Source: JAPLDA01 sp043787975 (GTDB lineage Bacteria > Bacteroidota > Bacteroidia > AKYH767-A > 2013-40CM-41-45). From it: 13,196 nucleotides of DNA. The notes under the pieces are model-generated. The model saw only the letters and a list, made by a program, of their open reading frames with translations. It did no database searches and was not told the origin of the DNA. The first letter of the stretch is position 1; every line of letters begins with the position of its first letter. The position numbers and the translations under genes are program-made. The stretch is taken from positions 1 through 13,196 of the forward strand of contig JAYVUK010000096.1 in assembly GCA_043787975.1 (NCBI GenBank), read 5' to 3'. Positions 6,824 through 13,196 of this stretch are shown here, piece after piece.

Positions 6824-7171
6824 ATGGATTTTACTTATAAGATAAACAACAAAGGCACGTACGCGATCGTGGAAATGACCGGTAACCTGATTGATAAAAA
6901 CCAGGCAACTCCGTTGCTGGATGATATCCAGGAGCTGATCGGGAAAGGCACGACCAACTTTGTGATCTCGATGGAAAATTTCCGTTACCTCAACAGTAAT
7001 GGGTTGAATGTGTTGGTAAACATTCTCACCAAGTCGAGAAAGAATGGCGGTGACACTTCCATCTGCAGCATTTCTGATAAGATCAAGGAACTGCTCATCA
7101 TCACCAAGCTGAATACCGTTTTCACCATTGCTGAAAATCTTCCGGCTGCCATTAAACAATTTCAGAATTGA
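6824..7171 (+). CDS. STAS-domain protein, anti-sigma factor antagonist type
   Basis: A 115-residue single-domain protein of the SpoIIAA/RsbV type. It begins with paired beta strands (FTYKINNKGTYAIVEMTGNL). It then has the family core FVISMENFRYLNSNGLNVLV, in which Ser58 of NSNG aligns with the phosphorylated serine of SpoIIAA (usually DSSG; here the preceding Asp is Asn). It ends in the usual amphipathic helix (ENLPAAIKQFQ). In known systems the unphosphorylated protein binds an anti-sigma kinase and releases its partner; no RsbW-like kinase or PP2C phosphatase is in this window, so the partner is elsewhere or the protein has another role. Length is typical. It stands between the Fur-family gene and purA, separated from each by more than 130 bases. 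Confidence 0.87.
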   Translation: MDFTYKINNKGTYAIVEMTGNLIDKNQATPLLDDIQELIGKGTTNFVISMENFRYLNSNGLNVLVNILTKSRKNGGDTSICSISDKIKELLIITKLNTVFTIAENLPAAIKQFQN

Positions 7172-7276
7172 GAAGTGAGAATAGAATTCTATCAATCATG
7201 AAATCAGAAATTCTTTTTTCCAGTTCCGTGGGTTCAATTCTCTAACTTGTACTTTTAAGATGGAGTTGCCATTTTC

Positions 7277-7304
7277 AATTCATAATTCATAATTCATAAT
7301 TCCA
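7277..7304. repeat. Heptamer tandem array (AATTCAT) directly before purA
   Basis: Three exact copies of AATTCAT (7277-7283, 7284-7290, 7291-7297) and a degenerate fourth, AATTCCA (7298-7304). The array ends two bases before the purA ATG, so it occupies the place of the ribosome-binding site and the mRNA leader. Exact tandem copies of this kind can change number by replication slippage. Confidence 0.8.
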
Positions 7305-7306
7305 AC

Positions 7307-8581
7307 ATGCCGGTTGATGTATTGCTTGGTCTCCAATGGGGAGATGAGGGAAAAGGAAAAATCGTTGATGTACTGACTCCCAGGTACGATGTAGTAGCCC
7401 GCTTCCAGGGTGGCCCGAATGCCGGACACACACTCGAGTTCAACGGAATCAAACACGTACTTCACACCATTCCTTCCGGAATTTTTCGTGATGGAACCAT
7501 CAACATCGTTGGCAACGGTGTTGTGATTGACCCGGTCACATTAAAAAAAGAAGTGGATGCTTTGCTCAAAATGAAGGTGAGCATGGATAAGAAACTTTTC
7601 ATCTCACGAAAAGCGCATCTTATTGTTCCTACGCACCGCCTGCTCGATGCTGCTTCAGAAGCTGCAAAAGGAAAAGAGAAGATCGGTTCTACGTTGCGCG
7701 GCATTGGCCCTACGTACATGGACAAGACCGGGAGAAACGGTTTGCGCGTGGGTGATATTGAGTCGAAGAATTTTTCTGAACTCTATAAAAAACTTTCTTC
7801 AAAGCATACAGAGCTTTTAAAGAGCATGAATTATCCGCTGGCTGAACTGGAGACTCTCGAAGCAGAATGGTTCGAAGGAATCGAGGACATGAAGAAGCTC
7901 AACTTCGTTGATAGTGAACATCTCATCAACCAATACATCCGGGAAGGAAAACACATTCTTGCTGAAGGAGCGCAAGGTTCGTTACTCGACATTGATTTTG
8001 GTTCGTATCCGTTCGTCACTTCTTCCAATACAATTACAGCAGGTGCTTGCACGGGTCTTGGAATTCCTCCGGGAAAAATCGGTCGTGTGTTCGGCATCTT
8101 CAAAGCGTATTGTACACGTGTTGGAAGCGGTCCGTTTCCAAGTGAGTTGAATGATGCAACCGGAGAAGCATTGCGGAAAGCAGGAAATGAATTCGGTGCA
8201 ACCACCGGTCGCCCGCGCAGATGCGGATGGATTGATTTACCTGCGCTACGTTATGCCATCATGATCAACGGAGTTACGGATTTGATTATGATGAAGTCGG
8301 ATGTGTTGAGTGGTTTTGAAAAAATTTATTCCTGTGTTCGTTATAACTACGAAGGGATTGAAATTAATTACATGCCTTACGACATCGTGAACAATGAAGT
8401 GAAGCCGGTGTTTGAAGAAATAAAAGGATGGAAAGAAGATTTAACCGGCATCACCGAAGAAAAACATTTTCCAAAAGAGTTGAAAGAGTACATCCGTTAT
8501 CTTGAAACACAACTGCAGGTTCCGATCACCATTATCTCTGTGGGGCCGGACAGGAACCAGACCATCATCCGGAAATCATAG
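7307..8581 (+). CDS. purA: Adenylosuccinate synthase PurA
   Basis: A complete 424-residue cytosolic enzyme that uses GTP to convert IMP and L-aspartate to adenylosuccinate, the first committed step from IMP to AMP. The N-terminal P-loop WGDEGKGK (11-18) carries the catalytic Asp13, and QGGPNAGHT (34-42) carries His41. Further family blocks are STLRGIGPTYMDKTGRNGLR, LAEGAQGSLLDIDFGSYPFV, VGSGPFPSEL, TTGRPRRCGWIDLPALRY, MMKSDVLSGF and the C-terminal ISVGPDRNQTI. Length is normal and no key residue is missing. The start is fixed by the MPVDVLLGLQWGDEGKGK alignment. The AATTCAT array ends two bases upstream, so translation cannot depend on a usual Shine-Dalgarno. Confidence 0.97.
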   Translation: MPVDVLLGLQWGDEGKGKIVDVLTPRYDVVARFQGGPNAGHTLEFNGIKHVLHTIPSGIFRDGTINIVGNGVVIDPVTLKKEVDALLKMKVSMDKKLFISRKAHLIVPTHRLLDAASEAAKGKEKIGSTLRGIGPTYMDKTGRNGLRVGDIESKNFSELYKKLSSKHTELLKSMNYPLAELETLEAEWFEGIEDMKKLNFVDSEHLINQYIREGKHILAEGAQGSLLDIDFGSYPFVTSSNTITAGACTGLGIPPGKIGRVFGIFKAYCTRVGSGPFPSELNDATGEALRKAGNEFGATTGRPRRCGWIDLPALRYAIMINGVTDLIMMKSDVLSGFEKIYSCVRYNYEGIEINYMPYDIVNNEVKPVFEEIKGWKEDLTGITEEKHFPKELKEYIRYLETQLQVPITIISVGPDRNQTIIRKS

Positions 8582-8583
8582 TA

Positions 8584-8648
8584 ATTCAAAGTTCTTAGTT
8601 CAAAGTTTGTAGGCACTTATTTAGGTCCGCTAACTTTGAACTAAAAAC
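8584..8648. repeat. Heptamer array with 17-base inverted arms after purA
   Basis: The left part reads in 7-base units: ATTCAAA, GTTCTTA, GTTCAAA, GTTTGTA. Positions 8591-8607 are an inverted match, 16 of 17, to 8632-8648, with a 24-base loop. The arms are AT-rich and no T-run follows, so it is not a standard terminator although it begins three bases after the purA stop. The element also contains the candidate promoter listed for the kinase. Confidence 0.65.
8606..8638 (+). promoter_or_regulatory. Candidate promoter for the kinase-regulator pair
   Basis: TTTG (8606-8609), 21 bases, then TAACTTTG (8631-8638). Both boxes match the Bacteroidota housekeeping consensus exactly (TTTG ... TAnnTTTG), and the spacing is near the usual 19-21. 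Transcription would start near 8645 and leave a leader of about 130 bases before the kinase ATG. The boxes lie in the loop and arms of an inverted repeat, so chance from the repeat sequence is possible. Confidence 0.4.
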
Positions 8649-8665
8649 CAAAATCCGAAAGCTGT

Positions 8666-8690
8666 CTTACATATTCTGTGTAAGGTTTTC
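8666..8690 (+). terminator. Weak hairpin followed by a short T stretch
   Basis: CTTACA (8666-8671) pairs with TGTAAG (8679-8684) around a seven-base loop, followed by GTTTTC. It is a short, AT-rich stem with few Ts. It could attenuate read-through from purA or from the candidate promoter just upstream, but it is well below the quality of the terminator after the response regulator. Confidence 0.25.
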
Positions 8691-8713
8691 ATAAAAATTG
8701 CAGCAACAATCAC

Positions 8714-8776
8714 CTATTGCAATAGTAGAAGAATCACATACGACAAAAAGCCGTATTGATTTTATCTGATTGCAAT
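8714..8776. promoter_or_regulatory. Paired ATTGCAAT palindromes before the kinase
   Basis: CTATTGCAATAG (8714-8725) is a perfect 12-base palindrome. Its core ATTGCAAT recurs at 8769-8776, overlapping the kinase start codon. The centres are 53 bases apart, close to five helical turns. A half-like copy, ATTGCAGC, starts at 8697. The layout suggests binding sites for a dimeric regulator acting at the kinase leader, but no regulator can be named. Confidence 0.35.
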
Positions 8777-11150
8777 GACAGAACAACCGATTAAAATTCT
8801 CATAGTAGAAGATGATGAACTTGACCGCATGATTATCAAGCGGGCGTTGAAGGGTTCCGGCATCAATTGCGAAGTGACATTTGCCGAAGACCATGAGTCA
8901 GGCAAAGAAGCCACCGATGGCAAAAACTACGATTGTATTTTTCTTGATTATAATTTACCCGGAGGAACCGGGCTTGAGTTGTTGAAAGAAATACGTCAGC
9001 AGGGAAATACCTCACCCATCATCATTGTTACTTCTCACGGTGACGAAAAAGTTGCCGTTGAAGCGATGAAGAGTGGAGCATCCGATTACATTCCAAAAAG
9101 TTTACTTACACCCGAAGGTCTTGCACAGAGTCTTCGTTACGTCCTTCGTTTTAAAGAATCTGAACGAGAGAAACAACGGATAGAACATGCTTTACAGGAA
9201 ACGGAAAGACGATTACAGAAGGTAGTTTCCAATTCTCCCATCATCCTTTTCGCACTGGATGTAAGCGGGAACTTCACCCTATTTGAAGGAAAAGGCGTAG
9301 AGAATCTTGGTGTGGATAAAACAAGGATGATTGGAAAATCCATTCATACCTATTCTAAAATATTTCCTGAAGTAGTAGACAGTTTTGAGCGAACCATCAA
9401 AGGCGAAGAAGTAAACATTACGCATGAGTTCCAGGAAAAATTTTTCCAAAGTTATTATTCCCCGATCCGAAACAGTGAGAATGAAATCATCGGAATTATC
9501 GGTGTGTCAACCGACATCACCGATCACAAACGAGTGGAAGAGGAACTGAAAAAGGCAAAGATCCTCGCTGAAGAGACAGCCATGATCAAGGAACAATTCC
9601 TTGCCAACATGAGCCATGAAATACGCACACCGCTGAATGGTATCATCGGTCTGACACATATTTTATTAAACACAAAATTGGATGATGAGCAATCAGGTTA
9701 TATGAAGTCCATCAAAATTTCTTCTGATAACCTGTTAATTGTCATCAATGATGTATTGGATTTTTCAAAGATTGAAGCGGGACGAATGAATTTTGAAACC
9801 GTTCCGTTCAGGGTTGAAGAAGTCGCTAAGCATACTGTTGATCTTTTCAAAGCAAAAGCGGATGAACGAAAATTAAATCTCAGTGTAAGCATCGAGAAGA
9901 AAATACCTTCCACACTTTGTGGTGATCCGACACGTCTCAGCCAGATTTTAAATAACCTCGTTGGAAACGCGATTAAGTTCACCGAAAAAGGAGAAGTATC
10001 CATTGCTATTTCACTTCGAAGCCAGCGCGACAAAAATGTGACGATCGATTTCGAAGTAAAAGATTCAGGTATCGGGATTCCGAAAGAAAGCATCCACTCC
10101 ATCTTTGAAAGTTTTACACAGGCAAGCAGTGATACAACCCGCAAGTTTGGCGGAACAGGATTGGGTTTAACCATTGTGAAACGCCTCATCGAATTGCAAG
10201 GCGGAACCATCAGTGTAAAAAGTAAAGAAGGAGAAGGAACAACATTCTGCTTTCACCTGGCTTATGAAATTGCTGCCACGGAATCCGTTCAGCCAAAAGT
10301 CTCTGATGATGAAAATGAGAAATCGCTTGGCCACCTGAATATTCTCGTAGCCGAAGATAATGCCATCAACCAGTTGATTGTAAAGAAAATTCTGCAAGGA
10401 TGGAACGTGAATGTCGTCTGTGCAGGAAACGGTTTAATCGCTATTGAAAAATTACAGGAAAGACATTTCGACCTGGTGTTGATGGATATCCAGATGCCGG
10501 AATTAGACGGCTATTCAGCCACACAAAGAATACGTGCAGAACTCGCTGAACCATTCAGAAGTGTTCCCATCATGGCGATGACCGCTCATGCTGTACCAAT
10601 GGAAAAACAAAAATGTTTTGATCTTGGAATGAACGGTTACATCTCAAAGCCATTCAACCCTGCTGATCTAAAGAAAAAAATCATCGAACTTACCGAAGCG
10701 GAAAAAATTCCTGTTCACTCAGAGGAAAATAAAATTTCGTCAAAAGAAAACATCCCGGTAACGAATAAAACTACAGCAAATAAACCGCAGACTGAAATTA
10801 TTGATGCGAAAATCGACCTCACCTATCTCAAAGAAATTGCTGAAGGAAACGAAGCCTTTATGATTGAGATGATTGAAATGTTTTTGCATACTACGCCCGA
10901 AGCATTGGAGCACATGGACGAATGTTTCAAAAAGCAAAACTGGGAAGAACTGCGGTTGATTGCGCATCGCATCAAGCCATCGTTTGCTTACATGGGACTG
11001 GCTGACACACAGAAGATGCTGGCTGAAATAGAAACCTGCAGCGATTCAAAAACGAATCTTGAAAAAATTCCTCAACTCATTTCCAACGTTCACAGGTCGA
11101 GTGAATCGGCATTTAAAGAACTGGAGAAGGAACTTGGAGAATTAAAATAA
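8775..11150 (+). CDS. Hybrid histidine kinase: REC-PAS-HisKA-HATPase-REC-HPt
   Basis: A 791-residue cytoplasmic protein with no signal peptide or membrane segment. REC1 (about 6-122) has D13/D14, phospho-acceptor D58, T86 and K108. A charged linker (127-150) leads to a PAS-like domain (about 148-250, ending DITDHKRVEEELKKAK). HisKA carries the H-box NMSHEIRTPLNG with His281. HATPase has the N box NNLVGNAIKF (393-402), DSGIGIP (430-436) and GGTGLGL (459-465). REC2 (about 521-640) has D528, acceptor D571 in LMDIQMP, T603 and K625. After a polar linker, HPt (about 675-791) carries His731 in AHRIKPS, with Pro where many HPt domains have Gly. All phosphoryl residues are intact, so a relay His281-D571-His731 to an outside receiver is expected. 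REC1 would let another kinase control it. The response regulator 99 bases downstream is the obvious target. Confidence 0.93.
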   Translation: MTEQPIKILIVEDDELDRMIIKRALKGSGINCEVTFAEDHESGKEATDGKNYDCIFLDYNLPGGTGLELLKEIRQQGNTSPIIIVTSHGDEKVAVEAMKSGASDYIPKSLLTPEGLAQSLRYVLRFKESEREKQRIEHALQETERRLQKVVSNSPIILFALDVSGNFTLFEGKGVENLGVDKTRMIGKSIHTYSKIFPEVVDSFERTIKGEEVNITHEFQEKFFQSYYSPIRNSENEIIGIIGVSTDITDHKRVEEELKKAKILAEETAMIKEQFLANMSHEIRTPLNGIIGLTHILLNTKLDDEQSGYMKSIKISSDNLLIVINDVLDFSKIEAGRMNFETVPFRVEEVAKHTVDLFKAKADERKLNLSVSIEKKIPSTLCGDPTRLSQILNNLVGNAIKFTEKGEVSIAISLRSQRDKNVTIDFEVKDSGIGIPKESIHSIFESFTQASSDTTRKFGGTGLGLTIVKRLIELQGGTISVKSKEGEGTTFCFHLAYEIAATESVQPKVSDDENEKSLGHLNILVAEDNAINQLIVKKILQGWNVNVVCAGNGLIAIEKLQERHFDLVLMDIQMPELDGYSATQRIRAELAEPFRSVPIMAMTAHAVPMEKQKCFDLGMNGYISKPFNPADLKKKIIELTEAEKIPVHSEENKISSKENIPVTNKTTANKPQTEIIDAKIDLTYLKEIAEGNEAFMIEMIEMFLHTTPEALEHMDECFKKQNWEELRLIAHRIKPSFAYMGLADTQKMLAEIETCSDSKTNLEKIPQLISNVHRSSESAFKELEKELGELK

Positions 11151-11249
11151 ACTGTAAGATTTACCATGAAATTGAAAGTCCTTTCAGCCATACAAACGAA
11201 ACATTTATCGCTTATTTTCCTACAAGTATAATACAGAAAAACCAATCGC

Positions 11250-12419
11250 ATGATTAAGATATTTATAGTAGATGACGACCAGTTTCTTGGCAGCCTGATA
11301 AAGAAAGCCATTGAGAAACTTGACAATGTAGAAGTCACACACTTTCTGTCACCGGAAGAATGCGCGAACAATCTACATCTCAATCCTGATATTATTTCCA
11401 TTGATTACCTCATGCCCGGCATGAACGGTTTGGAGTTGATGGAGAAAGTAAAAAACTACAACGATGGTATTCAGTGTGTCATTGTTTCTGGTCAGGATAA
11501 ATTGGATGTGGTCGTGGATACTTATAAAAAAGGTGCACAGGATTACATCATCAAGAATGAAAATGCAATTGTCAACCTTGAACATTCGATCAGAAATCTT
11601 TGCAAGAATGTAAACCTGAAAAAAGAAAATGAAAATCTGAAAGATCAGATCATCGACCGTAACCGGTATAACAACATTTTAGGTAACAGTTCTGCTGTAC
11701 TCAAGACATTGAAACTTGTACAGAAAGTAGAGAAGAGTAACATCATGGTACTGGTAACAGGTCAAAGCGGAACAGGAAAAGAATTGGTATCAAGAGCTAT
11801 TCACTACAATTCACCGCGCGCGCGCAAACCTTTTGTTACGGTAAACATGGGAGCAATTCCTGAAGACCTGATTGAAAGTGAATTGTTCGGTCACGAGAAA
11901 GGAGCATTCACGGATGCACGCGATAAACGAATTGGAAAATTTGAAGAAGCAAATGAGGGAACAATATTCCTAGATGAAATCGGCGAGATGGATTCCATCT
12001 TACAAACGAAATTGCTTCGTGTTCTCCAGGAAAAAGAAGTAACCCGTATCGGAAGTAACAAAGCTATTAAATTGGATGTGCGCGTGATCGCAGCAACCAA
12101 TCGTAACTTGGCGCAGGAAGTAAAAGAAGGACGTTTTCGTGAAGATTTATTTTATCGTCTCCAGGGATTTCTTATTCACCTCCCTCCTCTTTTTGAGCGA
12201 GGCGATGATGTGGTGTTACTCTCAAAAAGTTTTCTGAATGACTTCTGCAAAGAAAATCGCATACAACCGGTAACGATATCAAAAGAAGCTGTGAAAAGCA
12301 TGCTTGAATACAGGTGGCCCGGTAACGTGCGCGAATTGAAAGCCGTGATTGAACGTGCTGCAATTCTTGCTGAGAACGGAACCATTACAACCGAAGACTT
12401 GGTGTTCGTGAACGAATAA
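11250..12419 (+). CDS. Response regulator, REC + sigma-54-type AAA+ domain without HTH
   Basis: A 389-residue member of the NtrC family. REC (1-115) has D9/D10, acceptor D52, S80 and K102. A coiled linker (118-137) joins it to an AAA+ domain: Walker A GQSGTGKE (171-178), Walker B GTIFLDEIGE (237-246), sensor AATNR (281-285), arginine-finger region FREDLFYRL (296-304) and sensor II RWPGNVREL (355-363). Two things are odd. The sigma-54 contact loop, normally GAFTGA, is GAFTDA (218-223). And the protein ends after TTEDLVFVNE, where the Fis-type DNA-binding helix-turn-helix would begin; the stop is followed 25 bases later by a strong terminator, so this is not a frameshift. It may work from solution, as some activators without a DNA-binding domain do, or may no longer activate sigma-54. 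It lies 99 bases after the hybrid kinase. Confidence 0.9.
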   Translation: MIKIFIVDDDQFLGSLIKKAIEKLDNVEVTHFLSPEECANNLHLNPDIISIDYLMPGMNGLELMEKVKNYNDGIQCVIVSGQDKLDVVVDTYKKGAQDYIIKNENAIVNLEHSIRNLCKNVNLKKENENLKDQIIDRNRYNNILGNSSAVLKTLKLVQKVEKSNIMVLVTGQSGTGKELVSRAIHYNSPRARKPFVTVNMGAIPEDLIESELFGHEKGAFTDARDKRIGKFEEANEGTIFLDEIGEMDSILQTKLLRVLQEKEVTRIGSNKAIKLDVRVIAATNRNLAQEVKEGRFREDLFYRLQGFLIHLPPLFERGDDVVLLSKSFLNDFCKENRIQPVTISKEAVKSMLEYRWPGNVRELKAVIERAAILAENGTITTEDLVFVNE

Positions 12420-12444
12420 TATCCGCTGCATCCTTCATATCAAG

Positions 12445-12480
12445 AAAATCCTCCGACGAATCGGGGGATTTTTTATTTTT
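12445..12480 (+). terminator. Strong intrinsic terminator after the response regulator
   Basis: AAAATCCTCCGA (12445-12456) pairs with TCGGGGGATTTT (12461-12472) through one G-U wobble, around a CGAA tetraloop, and runs into TTTTTATTTTT. Stem, loop and T-tract are all classical. It begins 25 bases after the stop codon and closes the plus-strand run of genes, separating the kinase-regulator pair from the PKD gene. Confidence 0.9.
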
Positions 12481-12610
12481 ACAATGGAAAGCCGGAATTA
12501 AATCCATAATTATCAGCATTATCAATGCAACCTATGAGCTGAAACCTGCGTCTATTATAAATATAGGTATACCCTGTAAGGTGTCGGATTCTATAATTTT
12601 TTTTCAGATT

Positions 12611-12629
12611 TTTGGTGATCATTACCAAA
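12611..12629. promoter_or_regulatory. 19-base dyad upstream of the PKD gene
   Basis: TTTGGTGATCATTACCAAA pairs at eight of nine positions around a central C. It ends 25 bases before the ATG at 12655, between the upstream terminator and the PKD gene. It could be an operator or a 5' leader hairpin. The rest of the gap (12481-12610) holds AT-rich sequence with a TATAAT (12592-12597) and a GGTATACC palindrome but no convincing promoter pair. Confidence 0.35.
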
Positions 12630-12654
12630 TTTTATTTCTAAAAAACACATCCGA

Positions 12655-13196
12655 ATGAAAAAACTCTACACCTTCATCGTTTTAGTTACAGCGACAGTTC
12701 TCAACCTGATCTTTAGTACAGGGGCTTCAGCAACTCCTGTTTGCGATGCTCACTTCAACCATTACTCATCGAACACCAATGCTGACAGTGTTCATTTTTA
12801 CCCGACAACAACAAACACAACAGGAGAAACATATCTCTGGACTTTTGGTGATGGAGTAACCTCCACCCAAATTGAACCCTGGCATTTGTACGCAAGCGCC
12901 GGTTCATATTATGTATGCCTTACAGTAAGCATTACCAATTCAACAGGAAGTTGCACAAGTACATTGTGCGACAGCATTCATATCGAAACTCCGTTGCCAC
13001 CTGTTTGCAACGCTCACTTTAGTCATTATTCATCGAATACAAATGTTGACAGTGTTCATTTCTATCCGACCATTACCAATGCTACTTCTTACTTCTGGAC
13101 GTTTGGGGATGGAACGACTTCTTCTCAAATAACTCCTTGGCATTTGTACGCAAGTGCAGGTTCATATTATGTATGCCTGACAGTAACCATTTCCAA
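12655..13196 (+). CDS. Secreted PKD-repeat protein (5' part, runs off the window)
   Basis: The frame opens at ATG 12655 and is still open at the window edge, giving 180 codons. A signal peptide (basic MKKL, then a hydrophobic run to about residue 20, cleavage probably near ASA/TP at residue 26) sends it out of the cytoplasm. Two tandem units follow, each starting PVC(D/N)AHF and containing the PKD signature, LWTFGDG (61-67) and FWTFGDG (147-153), then PWHLYASAGSYYVCLTV. The units are 86-88 residues apart and strikingly alike. PKD domains are extracellular beta-sandwiches used in adhesins and large surface or gliding-type proteins of Bacteroidota, often exported by the type IX system; the C-terminal sorting domain that would prove this lies outside the window. 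Repeated cysteines (30, 88, 100, 105, 118, 174) suggest disulfides. Confidence 0.85.
   Translation, partial: MKKLYTFIVLVTATVLNLIFSTGASATPVCDAHFNHYSSNTNADSVHFYPTTTNTTGETYLWTFGDGVTSTQIEPWHLYASAGSYYVCLTVSITNSTGSCTSTLCDSIHIETPLPPVCNAHFSHYSSNTNVDSVHFYPTITNATSYFWTFGDGTTSSQITPWHLYASAGSYYVCLTVTIS
12880..13191 (+). repeat. Near-identical DNA repeat within the PKD gene
   Basis: The 54 bases at 12880-12933 recur at 13138-13191 with four differences by direct comparison, encoding WHLYASAGSYYVCLTV plus two residues. The spacing of 258 bases equals 86 codons, so the frame is kept. The segment before it (from CCTGTTTGC) is also conserved but with more silent changes. This is a recent or gene-converted duplication of a domain-sized unit. 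Confidence 0.8.

Noticed and set aside
7181..7192. Perfect 12-base palindrome ATAGAATTCTAT between the STAS gene and purA
   Set aside because: It is a single AT-rich palindrome centred on GAATTC, with no second copy, no T-run and no promoter context, so I could not support it as a site.
7831..8205. Long antisense open frame inside purA
   Set aside because: It lies wholly within a well-conserved enzyme gene, and its product is low-complexity (Ser/Pro-rich) with no recognisable domain; a shadow frame.
9698..10210. Long antisense open frame (170 codons) inside the hybrid kinase
   Set aside because: It overlaps the catalytic kinase domains and has no recognisable motif or ribosome site.
11151..11249. 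Sigma-54 promoter or separate promoter between the kinase and the regulator
   Set aside because: No TGGCAC-N5-TTGC pattern and no TAnnTTTG box was found; only a small TGAAAG/CTTTCA hairpin with a two-base loop. Co-transcription is simpler.
12420..12444. Lost or frameshifted HTH domain of the response regulator
   Set aside because: Only 25 bases separate the stop from the terminator stem, and no frame there reads like a Fis-type helix, so the short form is the natural end.

Overview
The window reads as ordinary chromosome from a Bacteroidota bacterium, probably in or near Sphingobacteriia/Chitinophagia. This rests on the gene families (BshA for bacillithiol, HemJ for haem, a Fur-family gene close to purA, a secreted PKD-repeat protein), on TAnnTTTG-type -7 promoter boxes, on weak Shine-Dalgarno sites and on moderately AT-rich DNA. 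No rRNA, tRNA, CRISPR array, transposase or phage gene was seen, and no gene-free stretch exceeds about 240 bases.

Layout. The first 39 bases are probably the tail of an upstream gene. Next, on the plus strand, comes an exported TPR + DUF6624 protein (96-1046). It converges on a minus-strand block that is transcribed as GH3/serine-hydrolase fusion (2991-6008), then bshA (1774-2907), then hemJ (1052-1588). Divergent from this block and on the plus strand are a Fur-family repressor (6177-6653), a small STAS protein (6824-7171), purA (7307-8581), a six-domain hybrid histidine kinase (8775-11150) and a response regulator with a sigma-54-type AAA+ domain but no DNA-binding domain (11250-12419). 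A strong intrinsic terminator closes that stretch. The window ends inside a signal-peptide-bearing PKD-repeat protein (12655 onward).

How the genes fit together. The minus-strand block holds a predicted periplasmic cell-wall glycosidase/serine hydrolase, the first enzyme of bacillithiol synthesis and a membrane enzyme of haem synthesis. They are related only loosely, by GlcNAc chemistry and redox housekeeping. The kinase and regulator look like one signalling unit: the kinase carries every phosphorelay module (REC, PAS, HisKA, HATPase, REC, HPt), and the regulator lies 99 bases downstream on the same strand.

The least expected signal is between the genes. Several junctions are filled with short imperfect tandem arrays of 7- or 8-base units, each with a different unit sequence. 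Two contain long inverted repeats, and one GC-rich repeat runs into coding sequence at the end of bshA and the start of the GH3 gene. The other points worth a second look are the altered GAFTGA loop (GAFTDA) and missing HTH in the regulator, paired ATTGCAAT sites before the kinase, and a freshly duplicated PKD unit. I did not find a clearly new multi-gene system.
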